Part shown: in pieces, positions 15,862 through 24,067 of the stretch
Layout of the letters: each line of letters starts with the position of its first letter
Position numbering within the stretch: position 1 is the stretch's first letter
Origin: JASLDZ01 sp038226305
Lineage (GTDB): Bacteria > Pseudomonadota > Alphaproteobacteria > Caulobacterales > Caulobacteraceae
Length of the DNA stretch: 64,000 nucleotides
Direction of reading: 5' to 3'
Assembly (NCBI GenBank): GCA_038226305.1
Contig: JBBRQN010000002.1
Span: forward strand, 124,001 to 188,000
The notes under the pieces: model-generated
Seen by the model: the letters and a program-made list of their open reading frames with translations, nothing else
Told to the model about the DNA's origin: nothing
The model's database searches: none
Made by a program: the position numbers and the translations under genes

Positions 15862-16794
15862 TCATTCCACACCACCCCAGTCCAGGATCAGCTTGAGGCA
15901 TTCGGGATCGGAAAAGGCGGTGCGGTAGGCTGTGTCGGCATCGGCCGCCGGGACGCGGTGCGTGATCAGCCCGTCGAGCGACAGAGCACCGGATTCCACC
16001 ATCCTCAGCGTGTCGGCCACGTCATCAGGCTTCCACTCCGCGGCGATGCGGATGCGGGCTTCACGCATGAAGGCGGGGGGAAAGCTGAAGCTCAGGGGCT
16101 GGTCGTAGAACCCCGCCAGCGTCACCTCGCCCCCCTTGGCGAGGCGGGCGATGAGGCTATCGAGGAGGGCGGGATCGCCGCTCACGTCGTGGATCGCGCG
16201 GTAGTCCCGGCGGTCGTCGGCGTCGGGGTGGATCACGCGGTAGCCGTCAGCCCCGCCCTGCCGAAGGGCGTTGGTCTCCCACACGGTGGGGGTGCCGCCT
16301 GTGGCCACGGCGATTCGCGCGAGCAGGCGGCCGAGCACCCCGTGGCCCACGATGAGGTCTGGCGTCTCGCCGCCCGCGATGGCGTGGCGGGCGGTGGCCG
16401 CCAGCGCCAGAAGCACGCCCTGCTCGGACAACGCATCCGGGATTGGAATGACGCGGGTGCCGGGGATCACAAGCCGCCGCGCCGCCCCGCCGAACAGGCC
16501 GCGGGCATCCCTGAAGCCTGCGGATCCGGGGGCGAACACGCGCTCGCCGATTCGGCCTCGGGCATCGGCCCCGGCCTCCACGATGCGGCCTACCGATTCG
16601 TAGCCGGGCACGAGGGGATAGCCGAGGCCGGGGAAGGGCGGCATTCGCCCGCTCCACAACAGCTTCTCGGTGCCGGTGGAGATCCCGCTCCACGCCACCT
16701 CCACCACCACGTCGGCGGGGCCGGGGTCGTTCAGCTCGAGGCGGCGCAGGCGGATCTGCTCCGGGGCCTCGATCACGACGGCCAGGGTGTCCAT
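15862..16794 (-). CDS. bchC: 3-hydroxyethyl bacteriochlorophyllide a dehydrogenase
   Basis: 310 aa, medium-chain dehydrogenase-like. The N-terminal GroES-like domain contains the BchC-typical SGISTGTEKLLWSGRMP (~35-51), then PGYESVGRI, and the nucleotide-binding stretch DLIVGHGVLGRLLAR (~145-159). It oxidises the C3 1-hydroxyethyl group made by BchF to acetyl, a late step towards bacteriochlorophyll a. It lies 20 bp after crtF and 149 bp before bchX, in the classic crtEF-bchCXYZ-puf order. The 149-bp gap after it holds the bchX promoter. Confidence 0.96.
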   Translation of the reverse strand: MDTLAVVIEAPEQIRLRRLELNDPGPADVVVEVAWSGISTGTEKLLWSGRMPPFPGLGYPLVPGYESVGRIVEAGADARGRIGERVFAPGSAGFRDARGLFGGAARRLVIPGTRVIPIPDALSEQGVLLALAATARHAIAGGETPDLIVGHGVLGRLLARIAVATGGTPTVWETNALRQGGADGYRVIHPDADDRRDYRAIHDVSGDPALLDSLIARLAKGGEVTLAGFYDQPLSFSFPPAFMREARIRIAAEWKPDDVADTLRMVESGALSLDGLITHRVPAADADTAYRTAFSDPECLKLILDWGGVE

Positions 16795-16814
16795 GCGGGC
16801 TCCGGTCTCTGGGG

Positions 16815-17924
16815 TCAGGGCCGCGCGACGAGGGCGCGCAGGAGGAAGGGGGTGCGGGTGCGCAGGCGCTTCACCCGGGTGAAGCCGGCGGCATGCAGGT
16901 GCTCGGTCAGCTCCTGCGGGCTGCGGGCGCGGCCGCGCCCCATCGCCAGCAGGTAGAAGGCGAAATAGACGTCCGACACCCGGTCTGGCCTGTCGCCGCC
17001 CGACATGGGCTCGCCGATCAGAAGGGTGCCGTCGGCAGGCAGGGCGGCGCGAGCGGCGCGCAGAAGCGTGGCCACGCCCGCACCGTCGTGATCGTGCAGG
17101 ATGCGCACCAGCGTGATCAGGTCGGCCCCCGGCGGCAGGGGCTCCGAGAGAAAGTCGCCCGAGAGGATCGTGCTGCGCTCCGCCAGCCCCGCGGCGGCGA
17201 GGCGGGTTCGCGCCCGGTCGGCGACAGCCGGAAGGTCGAACAGCTGGAGCTGCAGGCCCGGCGCGGCCCGGCCCGCCGCTTCCAGGAACGCCCCTTCGCC
17301 GCCCCCCACGTCCATCAGCCTGCGATGGCGTCGAACGGGGTAGGCGTGCAGGAGGTCCGCGGCGACGGCGGGCTGGGTGGCGGCCATCAGGGCCGAGTAG
17401 TCCGCCACCTCTCCCGAATCGGCGCGCCCGGGCGTCTGCGAGGTGGCGTAGGGCCAGTAGCTGGCGAGCTCGCCCTCGCCCCGCCGCAACAGGCCGACGC
17501 TGTCACCGAGGTCGGCGTAGAGTCGGGCGTGGTGGTCGATCATCTGCATCAGCCCGGCGTTGCCGAGGAGCGCCGCCCCCTGCGCCCCCAGGGCGAACCG
17601 GCTGGGCGAGGTGCGCTCCGCCAGGCGCAGTGCACAGGCGGCCCCCATCAGCCGCTCAACAGCAGGGGGGTCGAGGTCCAGGGCGTTGGCGAGCTCGACC
17701 GTGGTCATCGGCCCCCCTGCCAGGGTGTCGAACAGGCGCAGGCGCACGCAGGCGGCCAGGGTCTGGGAGTAGACGAAGCCCGCCACGAGATCGAACAGGC
17801 CCTGGGCTCTCGCCCGGGCGATCCCGCGGGTGGGCCAGAAGTCGGCCGCCCAGCGCTGGAAGCGCGGATCGGCGAACAGGCCGTTGCGGAACGCCCTGCG
17901 CCTGTCTCCCCAAGCTGAACTCAC
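16815..17924 (-). CDS. crtF: Demethylspheroidene/hydroxy-carotenoid O-methyltransferase
   Basis: 369 aa from a GTG (MSSAWGDRRR) 7 bp after the crtE stop; the open frame extends antisense-like into crtE and has no family sequence there. Winged-helix dimerisation domain (~20-140), then an O-methyltransferase domain with the SAM motif LMDVGGGEGAFLEA and the catalytic-histidine region LVRILHDHDG. It methylates the tertiary hydroxyl groups introduced by CrtC, towards spirilloxanthin. GTG start and tight spacing suggest coupling to crtE. Confidence 0.94.
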   Translation of the reverse strand: MSSAWGDRRRAFRNGLFADPRFQRWAADFWPTRGIARARAQGLFDLVAGFVYSQTLAACVRLRLFDTLAGGPMTTVELANALDLDPPAVERLMGAACALRLAERTSPSRFALGAQGAALLGNAGLMQMIDHHARLYADLGDSVGLLRRGEGELASYWPYATSQTPGRADSGEVADYSALMAATQPAVAADLLHAYPVRRHRRLMDVGGGEGAFLEAAGRAAPGLQLQLFDLPAVADRARTRLAAAGLAERSTILSGDFLSEPLPPGADLITLVRILHDHDGAGVATLLRAARAALPADGTLLIGEPMSGGDRPDRVSDVYFAFYLLAMGRGRARSPQELTEHLHAAGFTRVKRLRTRTPFLLRALVARP

Positions 17925-17931
17925 AACCCGT

Positions 17932-18801
17932 TCAAGCGGCGCTGAGCGAGGGCCGCATGGGGGCCAGCCGGGTGGCCTGCATCCGAACGAGGTCGCGCAG
18001 GCCCTTGGTGGCGGCGCCCATCGGCACCGCATCGGCGGCATCGGCCACCAGCGCATCCAGCCGGGCGTAGGCGCCCGAGAGGCCGAGCTGTCGCACGAGG
18101 CTCGGCCTCTCCAGCGCCACATCGCGACCCACGGGCTTGCCGCAGATGGCCTGTGCCGAGACGGCATCGGCCAGATCGTCGGCGACTTGATAGGCGGCCC
18201 CGAGCCGCTCGCCGAGGGCGCGCCAAGGGGCGGGGTCCGCCCCGGCGGCGATGGCGCCCGCGCAGGCGGCGGCCACGAACAGCGCCCCGGTCTTGGCTTG
18301 GTGATAGGTCTCGACAGGCACGGAGTCTTCGTTCTCCCACGCCTGACCGGCGATGATGCCGCGAGGCGAGCTGACCCCGCGGGCGATCGCGGTGATCAGC
18401 CCGGGAAGCCGCTTAGGAACCTGCGCCCCGGCGTGAGCCAACCTTTCGAACGCCGCCACGATCAGCGCATCGCCGGCAAGGATCGCCAGCGGCTCGCCGA
18501 ACGCTGAGTGGACCGAGGGGCGGCCGCGGCGCGTGTCGGCATCGTCGAAGGCGGGCAGGTCGTCGTGCACCAGGGAGGCGCAGTGCAGGAGTTCGACGGC
18601 CGCCGCCGCGACCGAAGCCAGCTCAGGCCGGTCGTCGCCGCAGGCTTGAGCCACCGCCAGGCACAGGTGCGGCCGGATGCGACCACCCCCCGGAAACACC
18701 GCGTGGCGCAGGGCTGCAGCCAGCTTCGGCGGCGCGCTGTCGTCTTGCGAGGACGCGATGGCGGCCTCGAGGGCCGCTTCGATCCTGCGTGTCGTGGACA
18801 T
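17932..18801 (-). CDS. crtE: Geranylgeranyl diphosphate synthase
   Basis: 289 aa, short-chain trans-prenyl transferase. The first aspartate-rich motif is VHDDLPAFDDADTRRG (~78-93) and the second is VADDLADAV, with FPGGGRIRP and GEPLAILAGDAL between and around them. It makes C20 GGPP for carotenoids and for the phytyl precursor of bacteriochlorophyll. It starts the superoperon; the promoter with a PpsR box lies 28-65 bp upstream, shared with divergent crtD. Confidence 0.95.
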   Translation of the reverse strand: MSTTRRIEAALEAAIASSQDDSAPPKLAAALRHAVFPGGGRIRPHLCLAVAQACGDDRPELASVAAAAVELLHCASLVHDDLPAFDDADTRRGRPSVHSAFGEPLAILAGDALIVAAFERLAHAGAQVPKRLPGLITAIARGVSSPRGIIAGQAWENEDSVPVETYHQAKTGALFVAAACAGAIAAGADPAPWRALGERLGAAYQVADDLADAVSAQAICGKPVGRDVALERPSLVRQLGLSGAYARLDALVADAADAVPMGAATKGLRDLVRMQATRLAPMRPSLSAA

Positions 18802-18828
18802 GCCCTAAACTCGCTTTGCGGCCTCGAC

Positions 18829-18866
18829 TGTCAGACAAATTAGACACATGGTGTCGTCCAGATCAA
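18829..18866 (-). promoter_or_regulatory. crtE promoter with PpsR box, between crtE and crtD
   Basis: The box TGTCAGACAAATTAGACA (18829-18846) is an exact TGT-N12-ACA match to the PpsR/CrtJ consensus. On the minus strand a promoter TTGATC (18866-18861), 18-bp spacer, TAATTT (18842-18837) leads to crtE, with the box covering the -10. The same box is about 40 bp upstream of divergent crtD, whose own -35/-10 is less clear (possibly TTGCGG at 18816). A degenerate second site (TGT at 18852) is weak. Confidence 0.72.
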
Positions 18867-18886
18867 CGCATGCTTAAGGACTGTTC

Positions 18887-20422
18887 GTGCCGCAGGAGAA
18901 GATCGTCGTGATCGGCAGCGGCATGGGCGGTCTCGCCTGCGCCGTCGATCTGGCGAGCGCGGGCTATGCGGTGACGGTGGTCGAGAAAGGCCAGGCCCCG
19001 GGCGGCAAGATGCGCCAGGTGGCGGTGGGCAACCGGCATATCGACTCAGGCCCCACCATCCTGACTATGCGCTGGGTCTTCGACGCCCTGTTCGAGGATG
19101 CGGGCACCTCGCTCGACGCCCACGTGACCCTTCACAAGGCCGACGTACTGGCCCGCCACGCCTGGACGGGCGGCGAGCGGCTGGACCTGTTCGCCGACGT
19201 GGACCGATCCGCAGACGCCATAGGTGACTTCGCCGGCGCCGCTGCGGCCAGGGGCTACCGCGCCTTCCACGCCGAAGCGAAGGACATCTACGAGACCCTG
19301 CGCGACACCTTCCTCACTCGCGAGCGATGCGGGCTGATGGGGTTGAGCTGGCGGGTGGCCCTGCAGAACCCTCCGGCGCTCCTGAGGCTGCGGCCCTATG
19401 AGACCCTGTGGCAGGCGCTGGGCGACCACTTCAAGGATCCCCGGCTGCGGCAGCTGTTCGGCCGCTACGCCACCTATTGCGGCGCCTCGCCCTTCGCCGC
19501 GCCTGCCACCCTCATGCTGGTCGCTCACGTGGAGCAGGAGGGCGTGTGGCTCGTGGAGGGCGACATGCGCAAGCTCGCCGACGCCCTGGCTTCGCTGGCC
19601 GCCTCGCGCAGCGCCGTTTTCCGCTATGGCGCGTCGGTGGAGCGGATCGCGGTGGAGAACGGGCGCGCCGCAGGGGTGGTGCTTTCCACCGGCGAGCGTA
19701 TCGAGGCCGACGCCGTGATCGTGACCGCCGACGCCGCAGCCCTGCAGGGCGGGGCCTTCGGGGAGGGTGCTGCCACCGCCGTTCCGAAGCGCGCACCCGA
19801 GCGGTCGCTGTCGGCCGTCACCTGGTCGAGCGTGGCGCGCACCAGCGGCTTTCCCCTGGCCCGGCATAACGTCTTCTTCTCTTCCGACTACGTGCGCGAG
19901 TTCGGCGACCTGATCGACCGTCGCACCACGCCCGACGAGCCCACCATCTACGTCTGCGCGCAGGATCGCGACGACGGGGGCGAGGGCGCGGGCGAGACGG
20001 AACGCATCTTCACGCTGATGAACGCCCCTGCGGACGGCGATCGGCGCACCATGGATCAGCGGGAGTTGGCGGCATGCGAGACGCGGGTCTTCGATCATCT
20101 GAGGCGATGCGGACTGGAGATCAGCCCGGGTTCGGAACCGAGCGTCGTCACGACGCCGACGGACTTCGAGGCGATGTTTCCGGGCACGGGCGGGGCCCTG
20201 TATGGGCCGGCGATGCACGGGTGGGCGGCGGCCTTCCGCAGGCCGGGGGCCAGGACGCGAACGCCGGGTCTCTACCTCGCGGGGGGCAGCGCCCATCCGG
20301 GGGCGGGGGTGCCGATGGCGGCCCTCTCCGGCAGGCTGGCGGCGCAGCGGCTGATGCGCGACCGCGCTTCGACGTCTCCGTCCCGAAGGGCGGCTATCGC
20401 TGGTGGTACGTCGACGCGCTGA
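18887..20422 (+). CDS. crtD: 1-hydroxycarotenoid 3,4-desaturase
   Basis: 511 aa from a GTG preceded by TAAGGA. The FAD Rossmann motif is VVIGSGMGGLACAVDL (~7-22); the segment DSGPTILTMRWVFDALF is diagnostic of CrtD rather than phytoene desaturase CrtI. The C-terminal FAD motif is LYLAGGSAHPGAGVPMAAL. It introduces the 3,4 double bond in hydroxylated carotenoids. The last ~20 codons overlap the start of the CrtC reading frame, so its final residues (STSPSRRAAIAGGTSTR) are constrained by crtC coding. Confidence 0.93.
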   Translation: MPQEKIVVIGSGMGGLACAVDLASAGYAVTVVEKGQAPGGKMRQVAVGNRHIDSGPTILTMRWVFDALFEDAGTSLDAHVTLHKADVLARHAWTGGERLDLFADVDRSADAIGDFAGAAAARGYRAFHAEAKDIYETLRDTFLTRERCGLMGLSWRVALQNPPALLRLRPYETLWQALGDHFKDPRLRQLFGRYATYCGASPFAAPATLMLVAHVEQEGVWLVEGDMRKLADALASLAASRSAVFRYGASVERIAVENGRAAGVVLSTGERIEADAVIVTADAAALQGGAFGEGAATAVPKRAPERSLSAVTWSSVARTSGFPLARHNVFFSSDYVREFGDLIDRRTTPDEPTIYVCAQDRDDGGEGAGETERIFTLMNAPADGDRRTMDQRELAACETRVFDHLRRCGLEISPGSEPSVVTTPTDFEAMFPGTGGALYGPAMHGWAAAFRRPGARTRTPGLYLAGGSAHPGAGVPMAALSGRLAAQRLMRDRASTSPSRRAAIAGGTSTR

Positions 20423-21291
20423 GCGACGACGGCCGCTTCGGCCTGACCATCATCGCCTTCATCGGCAGCGTGTTCTCGCCCTACTACGCCGCCTCCGGCT
20501 GGGCCGATCCCCTCGACCACTGCACGATGAACGTGGCGCTCTACGGCCCCCGAGGCGGGCTGTGGTCTCCCGGCTGGGCCATGACGGAGCGCGGCCGCGG
20601 CGACCTCGTGCAGGAAACGCAGACCCTGCAGATCGGCCCCTCGAGCCTCTCCTGGGAGGGCGACACCCTCGTGGTGCGGATAGACGAGACGACGACGCCG
20701 GTGCCCTCCAGTCTGAGGGGGACGATCCGCCTGCACCCCCAGGCGCTGGTGGATCGCACCTTCCAGATCGGCGGGGCCGGCAGCCACGAATGGCGACCCG
20801 TCGCCCCCCGCGCGACGGTGGAGGTGGCTCTGGATCGGCCGGGCATCTCCTGGAAGGGGCAGGGCTATTTCGACACCAACGGAGGCGACAGCCCTCTGGA
20901 GCGGGCCTTTTCCCTCTGGAACTGGTCACGCGCCCACCGCGCCCGCGACACCCTGATCTTCTACGAGGTCGAATCGGATTTCGGGGAAGGCGCGAAGCTC
21001 GCGCTGAAGATCGACGCGGGCGGCGAGGTGGAGGCGATCGAGCCACCACCGCTGCATTCCCTGCGGCCCACGGTGTGGCTCATGCCCCGGCATGTGCGGG
21101 GCGACGCGGCCGACCCGCCGCGCATCCGCCGCACCTGCGAGGACGCTCCGTTCTACACCCGCACCGCGCTCGACGGCATGGTGCTGGGCGAGCGGGCGGA
21201 GATCATGCACGAGAGCCTCTCGGCCAAGCGGCTGCGCTCACCGATCGTCAAGCGGATGCTCCCCTACCGCATGCCCAGAAGCGCCCGCTGA
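20221..21291 (+). CDS. crtC: Carotenoid 1,2-hydratase; start codon uncertain
   Basis: Recognisable CrtC sequence begins at about 20365 (RFDVSVPKGGYRWWYVDALS) and runs to 21291, including GSVFSPYYAASGWADP and the C-terminal LSAKRLRSPIVKRMLPYRMP. CrtC adds water to the 1,2 end of neurosporene or lycopene. No ATG, GTG or TTG lies in this frame between 20224 and the conserved domain; the nearest is the GTG at 20221 used here, which would overlap crtD by 202 bp. An ATG at 20354, ideally placed in a TGATG, is in the wrong frame by one base. So the 5' end is either unconventional or affected by a one-base indel. Confidence 0.75.
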   Translation: MGGGLPQAGGQDANAGSLPRGGQRPSGGGGADGGPLRQAGGAAADARPRFDVSVPKGGYRWWYVDALSDDGRFGLTIIAFIGSVFSPYYAASGWADPLDHCTMNVALYGPRGGLWSPGWAMTERGRGDLVQETQTLQIGPSSLSWEGDTLVVRIDETTTPVPSSLRGTIRLHPQALVDRTFQIGGAGSHEWRPVAPRATVEVALDRPGISWKGQGYFDTNGGDSPLERAFSLWNWSRAHRARDTLIFYEVESDFGEGAKLALKIDAGGEVEAIEPPPLHSLRPTVWLMPRHVRGDAADPPRIRRTCEDAPFYTRTALDGMVLGERAEIMHESLSAKRLRSPIVKRMLPYRMPRSAR

Positions 21292-21414
21292 TGGCGGCTC
21301 CGCCTCGGCGGGGGCGTCGCCTTTCTTCTTGCGGAGCGACCACAGCTCCCACACGGCCCAGATGACAGCCCCGCCTTCGAGGGCGGAGGAGGCGATAAGT
21401 GCGCCGGGGCTCAT
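21238..21414 (-). CDS. 58-aa membrane ORF coupled to bchO
   Basis: Starts in an ATGA overlap with the bchO stop and ends antisense inside the 3' end of crtC. The product begins MSPGALIASSALEGGAVIWA, a hydrophobic helix, followed by WELWSLRKKKGD, a positive stop-transfer, and an acidic/Pro tail. The single-helix topology and the coupled start argue that it is translated. I do not recognise a family. It fills what would otherwise be the bchO-crtC convergent gap. Confidence 0.5.
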   Translation of the reverse strand: MSPGALIASSALEGGAVIWAVWELWSLRKKKGDAPAEAEPPSAGASGHAVGEHPLDDR

Positions 21415-22304
21415 GCCGTGTCTCCCGTGTCGAGGCCGAAGGCGTGCCGGATGATCTGGGCGACCTGCGCCGGCGACTCCTCGTGGGCGAGGTGGCCGAG
21501 GAGGGGCAGGGGCACCACGGTGCTGTTCGGCAGGCGGGCGTGGGCGGCCTGCGCCACCTTGGGCGTGACCGCCAGATCGCGCTCGGCGGCCACCAGCGTC
21601 ACGGGCGCGGCCAGCCGGGGCATGTCGGCCAGGAGCGGCTCGAGGTTCCAGCGGGCCATCATGCCGAGCGCTCCGGCGATGTGGCCCGTGGTGCGGAAGA
21701 GGGCCGCGTAGGCGGCGAGCCCCCGAGCGTCGATAGCCGAGCCGGTGCTCTCAATCAGCCGCGCCACCGCCCCCGGCTGCGAGGCCCGCCACGCGAACAT
21801 CTGCTGCGCCACGGGGTTGAGGAACAGGAGCTTGGCCATCGCCGGGAAGATGTGCCCCGCCGCCCCCGGAAACGGCTCCAGCGCCCCGTTCAGGCTGACG
21901 ACACCCGCGCTCCCCATGCCCCGGTCAAGCGCCATGCGCAGCGCGACGGCGGCCCCGGCCGAGTGGCCCACCACGTGATCGGGCCGCATCTCCAGCGCCT
22001 CCAGAAGGCCTGTCAGCTTGCGGGCCATGCCGGTCAGCGACAGGCCGTCACCATCGGGGGTGTCGGTGAAGCCGTGGCCGGGCAGGTCGGGGGCGACCAC
22101 GGTGAAGTCGCGCGCCAGGATCGGCATGAGGTCGCGCCACGAGTGGGTCGCCGCTCCGGCCCCGTGCAGCAGAAGCAGCGGCGGCCCTTCGCCCATCACC
22201 TGCACGTGCCAGCGCAGGCCCGAGGCGAGCAGGAACCGGCTGGCCTCGCGGTTGGGCCAGTCACGGCCCTCGCGGGCCCAGTCGGGCTTGATGCCGCCGA
22301 ACAT
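21411..22304 (-). CDS. bchO: Magnesium chelatase accessory protein BchO
   Basis: 297 aa, alpha/beta-hydrolase fold. LLLLHGAGAATHSW provides the oxyanion region (~42-55), GHSAGAAVALRMA the nucleophile elbow (Ser), and LGHLAHEE a C-terminal histidine. BchO accompanies Mg-chelatase genes in purple bacteria; its exact role in Mg insertion is not settled. The start overlaps the bchD stop by one base (TGATG), so bchIDO is a coupled unit. Confidence 0.93.
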   Translation of the reverse strand: MFGGIKPDWAREGRDWPNREASRFLLASGLRWHVQVMGEGPPLLLLHGAGAATHSWRDLMPILARDFTVVAPDLPGHGFTDTPDGDGLSLTGMARKLTGLLEALEMRPDHVVGHSAGAAVALRMALDRGMGSAGVVSLNGALEPFPGAAGHIFPAMAKLLFLNPVAQQMFAWRASQPGAVARLIESTGSAIDARGLAAYAALFRTTGHIAGALGMMARWNLEPLLADMPRLAAPVTLVAAERDLAVTPKVAQAAHARLPNSTVVPLPLLGHLAHEESPAQVAQIIRHAFGLDTGDTA

Positions 22305-24067
22305 CAGCTGCGCCGCCCCGCACGCAGGTCGTCGACCACGCCCGAGACCCTGGCCGCATCGGCGTAGGGCAGGGGGGCGTAGACGCCGCCCATCGCTCTG
22401 GCGAATCGGTCTCCGCCCGGAGCTGGGCGGGGCGAGGTGTCGAGGAAGGCGGAGCCGACGCCACTCGCGCCCAGCCGGGTCGCGGCGGCCAGGGCGTCGG
22501 CTTCGGCGGCGGCGCGCCCGGGGGAGCCGTCGCGGGCGATGTTGGCGCGGCCATCGGTGAGCATGACCACCAGCGGCGTGCGGTCCTTCGCCTTTTCGGC
22601 CAGGGCCAGATCGACGGCGGCGTCGAAGGCCAGCGCCAGGGGTGTGCCGCCGCCCCCCGGCAGGTCGGCCAGGCTGCGCCGGGCGCGGGTGAGCGAGCGG
22701 GTGGGGGCCAGAAGCGTCTCGGCGGTCGAGCCCCGGAAGGCGATCAGGGCGACCCGGGCGCGGGAGACGTAGGCCTTGGCCAAGAGCAGCTCCACAGCCC
22801 CCTTGGCCTCAGCCAGCCTCTGGAACGCCGCCGAGCCTGATGCGTCGACCACGAAGATGGTGGTGGATTCCCGCTTCTGAACGAAGCGCCGCACCCGGAA
22901 ATCTTCCGGCCGCACTCGGATCAGGGCCGAGCCCGCGCCCGCCCGGCGCAGGGCCTGCCAGGGGGCGGCGGCGCGCAGAGTCTCGGGCAGGTTCAGCCGG
23001 TCGCCCGAGCGCACGGCCCCGATTCGCGAGCCCACCGGGCGGCCCCGCTGAGACGCCTTGGCCGCCTCGCCCGAGCCGCTGCGCCGGGGCGCGCGGGCAC
23101 TTCGGGCGTTGTCGCGCACGATGCCTTCGAGGAGGCCAGGGGGCAGGGCGGCCTGCACTGCGGCGAGGAGGAGTTCGGCGTCGCCGGGCTCGAATTCCGG
23201 CGATTCGGAGTCCGGAGAGTCCGGCGGCGGGGGCTCCTCGGAAACCGAGTCCGGAGAGTCCGGTGGCGGATTGTCCTCTGCGGGCAGGGTCCGGGCGAGG
23301 GGGGCGAGGACGAGGCGGCCGGCTGCGACCGCGTCTTCCTGCGTCACCGTCGTTCGGCCGTGGAGCGCCGCGTGCGCTCGCGCGGCGCGCACCGCCATGA
23401 GCGGAGCCCGGATCGAGGCGATGCCGAAGGCGGCGGCGGCGGCGCAGAGGGCCTCCACGATCTCGTCCGGCGCGGGACCGAGTCCGGACAGTCCGGCGAG
23501 TCCGGCTGCCACCTGTTCAGCTGAGGGCGCGTCGGCCTCCAGCTCCACGGCGCGGGTGGCGCCGAGGTCTATGCGGAAGGCGCAGCGTGCGAGGAGGCTG
23601 GTCGGCGGGCGCTCCTCCGGCTCGATCCCCTCGTCCAGCAGCACCACGCCCAGCCGGGCGGGGAGGCGCGCGGTCAGGCCGTCGCGCTCCACCAGCACCT
23701 CGCCAGCGTCCAGCACGGCGGCGATTCGGGCGGCGGTCGAATCCTCCAGCCGCTCGGCCATGGGCAGGATCACCACGCCCCCGTCGTTGATCGCCAGCAC
23801 GCCCCGCTCGATCACGGCGCGCCCGGCGGCGAGGCTGGCGGAGAGGTCGAGGCCTCCCAGCAGGCGATCGTCGCCGATGCCCAGGGGCACCCGGCCAAGC
23901 TTCGCCGCAGGCCCGAGGTAGCGTTTCAGCGCCGCCGTCCACGCGTCCCGCGCGCCGCCCGGCCCGGCGCGTACGACCACTCCGCCCAGCCCCACTGGGT
24001 CTATGGCGAAGAGGGCGGCGCCGAGCATCGCGTCCGATCCCGTCAAAGGGGTCGGCGCCTCGCTCAT
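22304..24067 (-). CDS. bchD: Magnesium chelatase subunit D
   Basis: 587 aa from MSEAPTPLTG, whose ATG overlaps the bchI stop (ATGA). The N-terminal half is a degenerate AAA+ module without a usable Walker A; the middle is a very acidic, Pro-rich linker (~265-290, PPPDSPDS repeats); the C-terminal half is a VWA/integrin-I domain with the MIDAS motif FVVDASGSAAFQ and LTDGRAN. With BchI it forms the ATPase ring that drives Mg insertion by BchH. The linker is encoded by near-identical 23-bp repeats at 23208-23230 and 23247-23269. Confidence 0.94.
   Translation of the reverse strand: MSEAPTPLTGSDAMLGAALFAIDPVGLGGVVVRAGPGGARDAWTAALKRYLGPAAKLGRVPLGIGDDRLLGGLDLSASLAAGRAVIERGVLAINDGGVVILPMAERLEDSTAARIAAVLDAGEVLVERDGLTARLPARLGVVLLDEGIEPEERPPTSLLARCAFRIDLGATRAVELEADAPSAEQVAAGLAGLSGLGPAPDEIVEALCAAAAAFGIASIRAPLMAVRAARAHAALHGRTTVTQEDAVAAGRLVLAPLARTLPAEDNPPPDSPDSVSEEPPPPDSPDSESPEFEPGDAELLLAAVQAALPPGLLEGIVRDNARSARAPRRSGSGEAAKASQRGRPVGSRIGAVRSGDRLNLPETLRAAAPWQALRRAGAGSALIRVRPEDFRVRRFVQKRESTTIFVVDASGSAAFQRLAEAKGAVELLLAKAYVSRARVALIAFRGSTAETLLAPTRSLTRARRSLADLPGGGGTPLALAFDAAVDLALAEKAKDRTPLVVMLTDGRANIARDGSPGRAAAEADALAAATRLGASGVGSAFLDTSPRPAPGGDRFARAMGGVYAPLPYADAARVSGVVDDLRAGRRS

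Noticed and set aside
18887..20422. Annotation as phytoene desaturase CrtI
   Set aside because: The GPTILTMRWVFD segment and pairing with crtC identify CrtD.
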